A stretch of DNA of 39,434 bases from the NCBI GenBank assembly GCA_001603505.1, contig LUZC01000032.1:1-39434 (forward strand), read 5' to 3'. Positions 26,133 through 34,630 of this stretch are shown here, piece after piece. The DNA comes from Bacteroidales bacterium Bact_11. Its GTDB lineage: Bacteria > Bacteroidota > Bacteroidia > Bacteroidales > UBA932. Made by a program: the position numbers and the translations under genes. Within the stretch, counting starts at the first letter, position 1. Each line of letters begins with the position of its first letter. The notes under the pieces were generated by a model. That model made no database searches. It worked only from the letters and a program-made list of their open reading frames with translations, and was not told where the DNA came from.

Positions 26133-26140
26133 TACATTTG
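26133..26140 (+). promoter_or_regulatory. -7 box TACATTTG for gapA
   Basis: An exact TAnnTTTG match, 39 nt before the gapA ATG at 26180. No convincing -33 element at normal spacing. The leader is about 30 nt and AT-rich. Confidence 0.6.
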
Positions 26141-26149
26141 CACGATTGA

Positions 26150-27181
<1,032 letters not shown>

Positions 27182-27190
27182 CATTACACT

Positions 27191-28804
27191 GTGAAACGGT
27201 TTTTGATCTTTGCAATGGCCGCCCTCGCGGCCATTGCTTGTAGTTACAAGACTACACCCGCCGGCAGCCAGCGGGCACAGGACATCGTGATCCTCTACGA
27301 CAACGACGTGCACTGCTCCGTTGACGGCTACGCCAAGATGGCGGCGTTGAAAGCCGAGAAACAGGCCGAAACGCCCTATGTGACGCTCGTCTCGGCAGGC
27401 GACTTCGTGCAGGGCGGCAGCATGGGCGCCGCATCGAAAGGCGGCTACATCGTGACGATCATGAACGCGGTGGGTTACGACTACGTGACGCTCGGCAACC
27501 ACGAATTCGACTACGCGATTCCACGCCTGAAGGAGCTCACGCAGGCGCTCACGGCCACCGTACTCTGCTGCAACCTCATCGACCTCAAGACCGACCGGAG
27601 GATGTACCCGCCCTACGCCATCGTGGACTACGGCGGGACGAAGGTGGCCTTCATCGGCGCCGCCACGCCCTACAGCTTCAATTCCTCGACGCCGGCCTAT
27701 TTCCAGGACGACAAGGGCAACTACATCTACTCGCTCTGCGCCGACACCTATTACGACAACTTCCAGAATTTCGTCGACGACGCCCGCAACCAGGGCGCCG
27801 ACTATGTCATCGCGCTTACCCACCTGGGCGACGACGTGGCTTACGATCCCATCAACTCCCAGACGCTGGCCGCCAACACCGACGGCATCGACGTGATCCT
27901 CGACGGCCATTCACACAGCCTGGTGCCGGAGCGTATCCTGAAGAACAAATCCGGCAAGCCTGTGTACTATTCGCAGACGGGGGCGCATTTCGACAACCTG
28001 GGTGTACTGGCCATCCATCCCGACGGGTCCTTCTCGTTCGACATGATCGCCACGAAAGACTATCCGAAGGAAGATCCGCGCGTAGAGGCCATCATCGACA
28101 GCCTGAAGACGGAATACGCGGCGCTGGGCGCCCGCAGGATCGGCCGCAACGACGTGATGCTGCCGGCCAAGGACGCCAACGGCGACTGGCTGGTGCGCAA
28201 CCGGGAAACATCGCTGGGCGACTTCTGCGCCGACGCCATGCGCATCACGCTGGGCACCGACATCGCCATCCAGGGCGGCGGCTCAATCCGCAAGGACCTG
28301 CCTGCGGGCGACGTGCGTTTCGATGACATTTTCAACGTATTCCCGTTCGGCAACACCATCTGCATCGCCGAGCTGACGGGGCAGGAAATCCTCGACGCGC
28401 TGGAATACGGCGTGGCGGCCTACCCCACCGATTTCGGCGGGTTCCCGCAAGTTTCCGGACTGACTTTCACATTCGACCCGTCGATTGAAAGCCCGGTGAT
28501 CTACGACGTGAACAAGGCATTCGCCAAGATGGACAGCGGCCCGCGCCGCGTAAGCGACGTGAAGGTGCTCAACCGCACCACGGGCGCCTATGAACCGCTC
28601 GATCCGCAGCGCACCTATTCGGTGGGCGGTACGAACTACCTCCTGCGCGATGCCGGCGACGGCTATGAGATGCTGAAAGGCCGCGGCCGGGACACCGGCG
28701 TGGCCGACGTGGAACAACTCGAGAAATACATCGTCGAGAACCTCCACGGCGTCATCCCGGCCAGCCTCTACGGACAGTCCGCCGGCCGGATTACGGTAAA
28801 ATAG
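27191..28804 (+). CDS. UshA-type 5'-nucleotidase / metallophosphatase lipoprotein
   Basis: A 537-residue lipoprotein of the 5'-nucleotidase/2',3'-cyclic phosphodiesterase family. It has a GTG start, a signal peptide ending AAIAC with lipid Cys17, and a dimetal phosphoesterase domain with DNDVHC, GDFVQGG, GNHEFDY and DGHSHS. The C-terminal 5_nucleotid_C domain shows LGDFCADAMR, QGGGSIR and FPFGNTI. It probably releases nucleosides and phosphate from extracellular nucleotides in the periplasm. Its stop directly abuts the convergent trmD stop with no base between. Confidence 0.93.
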   Translation: MKRFLIFAMAALAAIACSYKTTPAGSQRAQDIVILYDNDVHCSVDGYAKMAALKAEKQAETPYVTLVSAGDFVQGGSMGAASKGGYIVTIMNAVGYDYVTLGNHEFDYAIPRLKELTQALTATVLCCNLIDLKTDRRMYPPYAIVDYGGTKVAFIGAATPYSFNSSTPAYFQDDKGNYIYSLCADTYYDNFQNFVDDARNQGADYVIALTHLGDDVAYDPINSQTLAANTDGIDVILDGHSHSLVPERILKNKSGKPVYYSQTGAHFDNLGVLAIHPDGSFSFDMIATKDYPKEDPRVEAIIDSLKTEYAALGARRIGRNDVMLPAKDANGDWLVRNRETSLGDFCADAMRITLGTDIAIQGGGSIRKDLPAGDVRFDDIFNVFPFGNTICIAELTGQEILDALEYGVAAYPTDFGGFPQVSGLTFTFDPSIESPVIYDVNKAFAKMDSGPRRVSDVKVLNRTTGAYEPLDPQRTYSVGGTNYLLRDAGDGYEMLKGRGRDTGVADVEQLEKYIVENLHGVIPASLYGQSAGRITVK

Positions 28805-29479
28805 TTATTTCAGGAGTTCGGGACGGAGGGCTTTCGTGCGCTCGAGCGCCTGGGCGTCCTGCCAGGCCTGGATCTTTTTGGGATCGCCCGAAAGCAGTAC
28901 TTCGGGCACTTTCCAGCCGTTGAACTCGGCCGGTCGCGTGTAAACGGGCGGCGCGAGCAGACCGTCCTGGAACGAGTCGCTCAGGGCCGAGGTCTCGTCG
29001 CCAAGCGCGCCGGGCAGCAACCGCACCACCGCGTCGGTGATGATGGCCGCCGGCAGTTCGCCGCCGCTCAGCACATAATCGCCCACCGTGATCTCCCGCG
29101 TGACGAGATGCTCGCGGATACGATGGTCCACGCCCTTGTAGTGGCCGCACAGAATCATGAGGTTTTCCTTGATCGAAAGCTCATTGGCCACCGCCTGCGT
29201 GAAAGGCTCGCCGTCGGGTGAAGTGAAGATGATTTCGTCGTAAGTGCGCTCTGCCTTCAGCTTCTCCATCAGCAAGTACACCGGCTCGATCATCATCACC
29301 ATGCCGGCATCGCCGCCGAAACTATAGTCATCGACCTGACGCCAGCGGCCCTTGCCGTAGTCGCGGATGTTGTGGACATGGATTTCCACGAGTCCCTTGT
29401 CGCAGGCACGCTTCACGATGGAGTGGCCCAGCGGGCTGTCGAGCAGCTCCGGAACGACCGATAAGATATCTATTCTCAT
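28805..29479 (-). CDS. trmD: tRNA (guanine37-N1)-methyltransferase
   Basis: A 224-residue SPOUT-class enzyme that methylates G37 beside the anticodon using S-adenosylmethionine, preventing frameshifts. It starts [11 protein letters not shown], with [23 protein letters not shown] and the knot motif [10 protein letters not shown]. Length and motifs match the bacterial family. It is divergent from the DUF349 gene and convergent with the 5'-nucleotidase. The possible -7 box at 29488-29495 lies only 8 nt before the ATG, so its message may have almost no leader. Confidence 0.95.
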   Translation of the reverse strand: MRIDILSVVPELLDSPLGHSIVKRACDKGLVEIHVHNIRDYGKGRWRQVDDYSFGGDAGMVMMIEPVYLLMEKLKAERTYDEIIFTSPDGEPFTQAVANELSIKENLMILCGHYKGVDHRIREHLVTREITVGDYVLSGGELPAAIITDAVVRLLPGALGDETSALSDSFQDGLLAPPVYTRPAEFNGWKVPEVLLSGDPKKIQAWQDAQALERTKALRPELLK

Positions 29480-29487
29480 ACGCGATG

Positions 29488-29495
29488 CAAAATTA
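29488..29495 (-). promoter_or_regulatory. -7 box TAATTTTG for trmD
   Basis: An exact TAnnTTTG match on the minus strand only 8 nt from the ATG, so transcription would begin at or next to the start codon. No -33 element is evident. Confidence 0.45.
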
Positions 29496-29517
29496 ATGAT
29501 TATTTATAAAAAAACCC

Positions 29518-29525
29518 TATATTTG
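29518..29525 (+). promoter_or_regulatory. -7 box TATATTTG for the DUF349-yidC operon
   Basis: An exact TAnnTTTG match 27 nt before the ATG at 29553. No clear -33 TTTG. It faces away from the trmD box 22 bp to its left. Confidence 0.6.
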
Positions 29526-29552
29526 CAAGTTACAACATAAACTGTAAAAGCC

Positions 29553-31358
29553 ATGAGTGAAGATCTTAACCCCGTTGTCCCCATCGAGGAACAGCCTGTA
29601 GAACCTGTAGAAATCAAGGAAAAAGCGGAGAAGGAAGAAAAGACAGATTATTCGAACAAGGGTCTCAAGGAAATCGTCGACTCCTTCAAGGAGTTGCTCG
29701 AGGGTGAGAACATGCAGCAACTCTATAAGCATGCCGAAGCCCTGAAGGCCGCCTTCTACAAGAATCTGCGCAAGGAGAAAATCGCATCGGGCCTCGAGCA
29801 GCATACCGAAGCCGTGGAAGGCACGGAAGCGCCCGTCGAAGAAGCCCCGGAAGAGGAGTCCGTTTCCGTGAATCCGTTCGCCGAAATCGAGCGGGGGTTC
29901 AAAGATCTTTACGCCCAGTATAAGACCCGGCGTTCCGCCTATACCCAGGAGATGGAGAAGAACAAGGAAGAAAATTACCAGGCCAAGCTCGCGGTCATCG
30001 AAGACCTCAAGAACCTGGTCGAGGCCCGCGAAGACCTCAAGGAAACCTTCCCGAAGTTCCGCGAACTCCAGAACCGCTGGCGGAGCATCGGTCCGGTACC
30101 GCAGGCCCGCGTGAAAGACCTCTACGACACCTACCAGCACTACGTGGAGATGTTCTACGACTATGTGAAGATCAACAAGGAATTCCGCGACCTCGACTTC
30201 AAGAAGAACCTCGAAGCCAAGGAAAAACTCTGCGAGCGGGCCGAAGCACTCGCTGAGGAGGAAGACGCCGTGGGTGCATTCCGCACCCTCCAGAAACTCC
30301 ACGAACAGTGGAAGGAACTGGGCCCGGTGAGCAAGGAATTCCGCGAATCCATCTGGGACCGCTTCAAGGCCGCCACGGCTATCATCAACAAGAAGCACCA
30401 GGCCTATTTCGAGAGCCAGAAAGGCAACCAGAAGGAGAATTACGAGGCCAAGTGCGCCCTCTGCGAAAAAGTGGAAGCGATCGCCAAGACCGAAGTGGCC
30501 GACTCCACCGAGTGGAACAAGCTGACCAAGGAAATCGAGAACATCCAGAAAGAATGGAAGAAGATCGGTTTCGCTTCCAAGAAGGACAACCAGAAAGTAT
30601 ACGACCGTTTCCGCGCCGCCTGCGACGAGTTCTTCGCCAAAAAGCGCGACTTCTACTCCGGTTTCAAAAACCAGATGCAGGACAACCTCGCCAAGAAGAT
30701 CGAGCTCTGCGAGAAAGCCGAGGCCCTCAAGGATAGCACCGACTGGAAAAAGGGTTCCGAGGAATTCATTGCCCTGCAGCAGGCCTGGAAGGAGATCGGT
30801 CCCGTTTCGCGCAAGAAGTCGGAGCAGATCTGGAAGCGTTTCCGCGCCGCCTGCGACGAGTTCTTCAACAACCGCGAGAAGCATTTCGGCAACCAGAATT
30901 CCGAACAGGTGGACAACCTGAACAAGAAGCGCGAGCTCATTGAAGAGGTAAAGGCCTATGTGGTGGAAGACCGCGACGAGGCCCGCGAGGCCCTGCGCGC
31001 CTTCCAGGACCGCTGGAACCAGATCGGTTTCGTGCCCTTCAAGGAGAAGACGCGCGTCCAGGATGCCTTCCGAAAGGCCATCAACGAAAAATTCGCCGAA
31101 TTCCGCGAGACCGGCAGCCGCTATGCCTCCAAGGTCGACCGCACCGTGCGTACCGAACGCGACCGCCTCGTCCAGAAATTCATGAAGAAAGAGCAGGAGA
31201 TCGCCACCTGGGAGAACAACATGGGATTCTTCTCCCAGTCGAAGAACGCGGAGGTGCTGCTCCAGGAACTCAACAAGAAGATCGACGTCGCGCGGCAGGA
31301 ACTGGCCGAACTCGAAGAAAAGATCAAGGAGTTCGATCGCGAACACGAGCAGGAATAA
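29553..31358 (+). CDS. DUF349 repeat coiled-coil protein
   Basis: A 601-residue, highly charged, mostly helical cytoplasmic protein. After an acidic, Pro/Glu-rich N-terminus it carries about five DUF349 repeats of about 70 residues, each with a signature like LQxxWKxIGPV followed by a RFRAACDEFF-like helix. The Trp-Lys-Ile-Gly core is visible at several positions. The C-terminus is a Gln/Glu/Lys-rich coiled coil. The molecular role of DUF349 proteins in Bacteroidetes is not known to me. It is 3 nt upstream of yidC and probably heads that operon. Confidence 0.92.
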   Translation: MSEDLNPVVPIEEQPVEPVEIKEKAEKEEKTDYSNKGLKEIVDSFKELLEGENMQQLYKHAEALKAAFYKNLRKEKIASGLEQHTEAVEGTEAPVEEAPEEESVSVNPFAEIERGFKDLYAQYKTRRSAYTQEMEKNKEENYQAKLAVIEDLKNLVEAREDLKETFPKFRELQNRWRSIGPVPQARVKDLYDTYQHYVEMFYDYVKINKEFRDLDFKKNLEAKEKLCERAEALAEEEDAVGAFRTLQKLHEQWKELGPVSKEFRESIWDRFKAATAIINKKHQAYFESQKGNQKENYEAKCALCEKVEAIAKTEVADSTEWNKLTKEIENIQKEWKKIGFASKKDNQKVYDRFRAACDEFFAKKRDFYSGFKNQMQDNLAKKIELCEKAEALKDSTDWKKGSEEFIALQQAWKEIGPVSRKKSEQIWKRFRAACDEFFNNREKHFGNQNSEQVDNLNKKRELIEEVKAYVVEDRDEAREALRAFQDRWNQIGFVPFKEKTRVQDAFRKAINEKFAEFRETGSRYASKVDRTVRTERDRLVQKFMKKEQEIATWENNMGFFSQSKNAEVLLQELNKKIDVARQELAELEEKIKEFDREHEQE

Positions 31359-31361
31359 GGC

Positions 31362-33224
31362 ATGGACAGCAAAAGAAGCAGCATCGTCGGCTTTGCCCTG
31401 ATCGGCATCATCCTGCTGGCGTTCAGCTGGTACAACACAAAACAGTACGAAAAACGGCAACAGCAGGAGGCGCTCCTGCGCGATTCGCTCGCCGTGGAAG
31501 CAGCCCTCTCCGGAGCCCAAGCCGACTCTACGGCGGTCGACCTCGTGGAGGAAGTCCTCTCCGACAAGGCCGAGGCGGCGGACTATCAGGAAGCCTACCT
31601 CAATGCAGCCAGCCACGCCGAAGCCGAATACTACACGCTTGAAAACGACAAGGTCCGCATCCGCATCTCCTCGAAAGGCGCCCAGCCCTACGAAGTGCTG
31701 ATCAAGGATTACTTCACCTACGACAGCTCAGCCCTTTACCTGGTGCGGCCCGACAAGAGCCTGTTCGACCTGGAACTCAACACCAACCAATGGCTCAATT
31801 CCAGCGATCTGGGCTTCTCCCCCGTGGAGAGTACCGACAGCACCCTGACACTGCGCCTGCAGTTTGAAGACAGCGCCTGGATCGACGCCGTGTGGTCGCT
31901 GGCCTCCGACAGCTACATGGCCGACTACCGGCTCCACTTCGTGGGCATGGACCAGGTGCTCGACCGCCGCACCGGGCAGATGACCCTCAAGTGGGTGCTC
32001 GACGTACCCCGGCTTGAGAAGGGCTACCAGAACGAGCGCAACTACTCGGGCGTAGCCTACAAATATCTTGTCAGCAACGAGGTCAAGTCGCTGGGCAAGC
32101 GCAAGGAAACCGTCGAGGAGACATTCAACTCCTCCATCCGCTGGATCGGTTTCCAGCAGCAGTTCTTCTCAGCCATCCTCGTGGCGGAAGACGGCTTCTC
32201 CGCCGGCAAACTGGTCAACTCCTTCTATCCGGAAAACAACCCCGACGGCACGCTCATGCAATCGGGCGCCCAGATGTCGGTAACCCTCGACACGCGCAGC
32301 GCCGACTTTACCCTCCCCTTCCGTTTCTACTTCGGCCCGAACCACTTCTACACGCTGAAGGGTTACGACGAGGACTTCGAGAAAATCATCCCGCTGGGCG
32401 GCAAGGTCATCGGCACCATCAGCCGCTTCGTCATCATCCCGACGTTCAACTGGCTGAGCCGCTTCATCGCCAACTACGGGCTGATCATCCTGATCCTGAC
32501 CATCATGATCAAGCTGGTCATCTCGCCGCTGACGCTCCGATCCTATACCTCCTCGGCCAAAATGCGGGTGCTTAAGCCCGAAATCGATAAGATCAACGAG
32601 AAGTATCCGAAGCAGGAAGATGCGATGAAGAAGCAGCAGGCCACGATGGACCTCTACAAACGGGCCGGCGTGAGTATGTGGGGAGGCTGTCTCCCCATCC
32701 TGCTCCAGTTCCCGATCCTGTGGGCCATGTTCCGCTTCTTCCCGGCTTCCATCGAGTTGCGCCAGCAGGGATTCCTCTGGTGCCACGACTTGAGCGCCTA
32801 CGACTCGATCCTCGACTTCGGGTTCAAGATTCCGCTCTACGGCGACCACGTTTCGCTCTTCGCGCTGCTGATGGCCGTCACCATGTGGGGCTATTCGAAG
32901 ATGACGCTAGCGCAGCAGCCCAACACCCAGCAGATGCCCGGCATGGAATTCATGCAGGTGTGGCTGATGCCGATCATGATGCTGTTTATCTGCAACAACC
33001 TGTCGGCAGGTCTGAGTTACTACTACATGCTCTCGAACATCATCACCATCGGGCAGAACTGGGCCATCCGCAAGTGGTTCATCGACGAAGATGAACTCTA
33101 TGCCCAGCTGAAGAAGAAGGCCAATTCTAAAGAGGCACCGAAAAAATCGAAGTTCCGCCAGCGGCTCGACGAGGCCTACAAGGCCCAGCAGGAGCAGATG
33201 AAGCAGAACTACAAGAAGAAATAA
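31362..33224 (+). CDS. yidC: Membrane protein insertase YidC
   Basis: A 620-residue YidC/Oxa1-family insertase for inner-membrane proteins. It has an N-terminal membrane helix (about residues 7-23), a large periplasmic beta domain to about residue 350, then five C-terminal helices. Recognisable pieces are NWLSRFIANYGLIIL, LRSYTSSAKMRVLKPEI, and the QFPILWAMFRFF and YYMLSNIITIGQ segments. The C-terminus is strongly basic (Lys-rich), as expected for ribosome contact. Three nt separate it from the genes on either side. In many Bacteroidetes yidC follows pyrG; here it follows a DUF349 gene. Confidence 0.95.
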   Translation: MDSKRSSIVGFALIGIILLAFSWYNTKQYEKRQQQEALLRDSLAVEAALSGAQADSTAVDLVEEVLSDKAEAADYQEAYLNAASHAEAEYYTLENDKVRIRISSKGAQPYEVLIKDYFTYDSSALYLVRPDKSLFDLELNTNQWLNSSDLGFSPVESTDSTLTLRLQFEDSAWIDAVWSLASDSYMADYRLHFVGMDQVLDRRTGQMTLKWVLDVPRLEKGYQNERNYSGVAYKYLVSNEVKSLGKRKETVEETFNSSIRWIGFQQQFFSAILVAEDGFSAGKLVNSFYPENNPDGTLMQSGAQMSVTLDTRSADFTLPFRFYFGPNHFYTLKGYDEDFEKIIPLGGKVIGTISRFVIIPTFNWLSRFIANYGLIILILTIMIKLVISPLTLRSYTSSAKMRVLKPEIDKINEKYPKQEDAMKKQQATMDLYKRAGVSMWGGCLPILLQFPILWAMFRFFPASIELRQQGFLWCHDLSAYDSILDFGFKIPLYGDHVSLFALLMAVTMWGYSKMTLAQQPNTQQMPGMEFMQVWLMPIMMLFICNNLSAGLSYYYMLSNIITIGQNWAIRKWFIDEDELYAQLKKKANSKEAPKKSKFRQRLDEAYKAQQEQMKQNYKKK

Positions 33225-33227
33225 ACC

Positions 33228-33881
33228 ATGCCGATCGCCGCAGCCATCCGGCAACTGAGAAAGGAGCTGCCATCAACCGTTCAGTTGGTGGCAGTTTCCA
33301 AATTCAAGCCCGTGGAAGACATCCTGGAGGCCTACCGGGCCGGACAGCGCGACTTCGGCGAGAACCGTCCGCAGGAGCTGGCCACCAAGGCCCGGGTGCT
33401 CCCTGGCGACATCCGCTGGCATTTCATCGGGCACCTTCAGACCAACAAGGTAAAGCTTGTGGTCCCCTGCGCCACCCTCATCCATTCCGTCGATTCGGAA
33501 AGGCTCCTGGCCGAAATCGACAAGACGGCCCGGGCGCTGGGCCGCACGATGGACATCCTGCTCGAGATCCACATCGCCGAGGAGACGACCAAGCAGGGGC
33601 TCACGCCCGAAGAAGCGCTGGCGCTGGCCGGCCGCATCGGAGCATATCCCGGCGTCCGCCTGCGCGGCGTGATGGGCATGGCCACGTTTACCGATGATCA
33701 GGCGCAGGTTCGGCGCGAGTTCCGCACGCTGAAGGGCGTTTCTCAGCAGCTGCTGGCCCTGTGGCCGGATTGTGACCAGGTGTCGATGGGCATGTCGGAA
33801 GACTGGCGCATCGCCATCGAGGAAGGCACGACTCTTGTAAGAATCGGTACGTCAATTTTTGGGAAAAGAGATTCACGATGA
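33228..33881 (+). CDS. yggS: YggS/PLPBP family PLP-binding protein
   Basis: A 217-residue member of the pyridoxal-phosphate homeostasis protein family, which binds PLP but has no known enzymatic activity. The PLP lysine is Lys25 in AVSKFKP. HFIGHLQTNKV, LRGVMGMATF and the C-terminal SMGMSEDWRIAIEEGTTLVRIGTSIFG are typical. It probably buffers PLP and amino-acid metabolism in the cytoplasm. It overlaps the next lipoprotein gene by 4 nt (ATGA). Confidence 0.94.
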   Translation: MPIAAAIRQLRKELPSTVQLVAVSKFKPVEDILEAYRAGQRDFGENRPQELATKARVLPGDIRWHFIGHLQTNKVKLVVPCATLIHSVDSERLLAEIDKTARALGRTMDILLEIHIAEETTKQGLTPEEALALAGRIGAYPGVRLRGVMGMATFTDDQAQVRREFRTLKGVSQQLLALWPDCDQVSMGMSEDWRIAIEEGTTLVRIGTSIFGKRDSR

Positions 33882-34627
33882 TGAGAAGAATAATCCTGTT
33901 GGGCATGGTGCTGCTGGCAGCCGTCGCCTGCCGGAAGGTTTCCCCGGAGGAACAGATTGCCGCATTCAGCGACTACTTCAACGAACATGAGAACGGATTT
34001 GTGGACAAGCTGGAGCAGCTGGACTGCACCAAGCGCACCGATTATCTGACGCTGGTTCAGGCAAACCAGCTGGGTGCCACAGAAGTGTGGTTGCTCGATA
34101 CCGACGACAGCCGTGCGCTGGTAGCTGAGTATCGGGGACGCAAGCACAAGAAGGACACGGATCCCCAACTATCGTTGCTGACTGCCTCGCTCGACGACCC
34201 GCAGGCCTGCGCCGCCGTGCTGGCCGTGATGGAAGCGTTCAAGAAGATGAAGGTCTATCCTGCATCCACGCTGCGCACGGCATTCTACTCCCCTGCCGCA
34301 GAGGACGCAGCTACCTCAGGGCTGCATGCGCTGCACGATGACCTGGTGGAGGCGGGTGAAGTCATCTCCTACGATTTCGAGATTTCTTCCCGCCATGGGC
34401 AGGCACCCGGCACCTTCCTGATTGAAGAGAATCCGATGTTCGTCGAGCACTTCCTCCGCGAAATTCCGCCGTATTTCACGCCGCTGGGCGACTATCATTT
34501 CCAACAAGGCATTTATCCCAACGACAACTGGCCGCTCAACGCGGCGACCTATCGCTACATGCTCGACGGCCATGCGCTGCCGCACGAATCCGCCGCCATC
34601 GCCACGCTCGTCTTTTTGCTGAATTAA
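33878..34627 (+). CDS. Lipoprotein, possible degenerate M28-like fold
   Basis: A 249-residue lipoprotein with signal peptide ending LAAVAC and lipid Cys18. No family is firmly recognised. The middle and C-terminal parts (DDPQACAAVLAVMEAFKKM, TLRTAFYSP, and YPNDNWPLNA) recall the order of secondary structure in M28 zinc aminopeptidases. The metal-binding His/Asp/Glu set is not evident, so any such protein would be non-catalytic; this reading is tentative. It is translationally coupled to yggS and is the last gene of the DUF349-yidC operon, 3 nt from the convergent tamL stop. Confidence 0.75.
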   Translation: MMRRIILLGMVLLAAVACRKVSPEEQIAAFSDYFNEHENGFVDKLEQLDCTKRTDYLTLVQANQLGATEVWLLDTDDSRALVAEYRGRKHKKDTDPQLSLLTASLDDPQACAAVLAVMEAFKKMKVYPASTLRTAFYSPAAEDAATSGLHALHDDLVEAGEVISYDFEISSRHGQAPGTFLIEENPMFVEHFLREIPPYFTPLGDYHFQQGIYPNDNWPLNAATYRYMLDGHALPHESAAIATLVFLLN

Positions 34628-34630
34628 GCG

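Noticed and set aside
29517-31616. 699-residue minus-strand frame opposite the DUF349 and yidC genes
   Set aside because: It spans two recognised genes and is a composition shadow, rich in Leu/Phe/Glu/Val from biased third positions.
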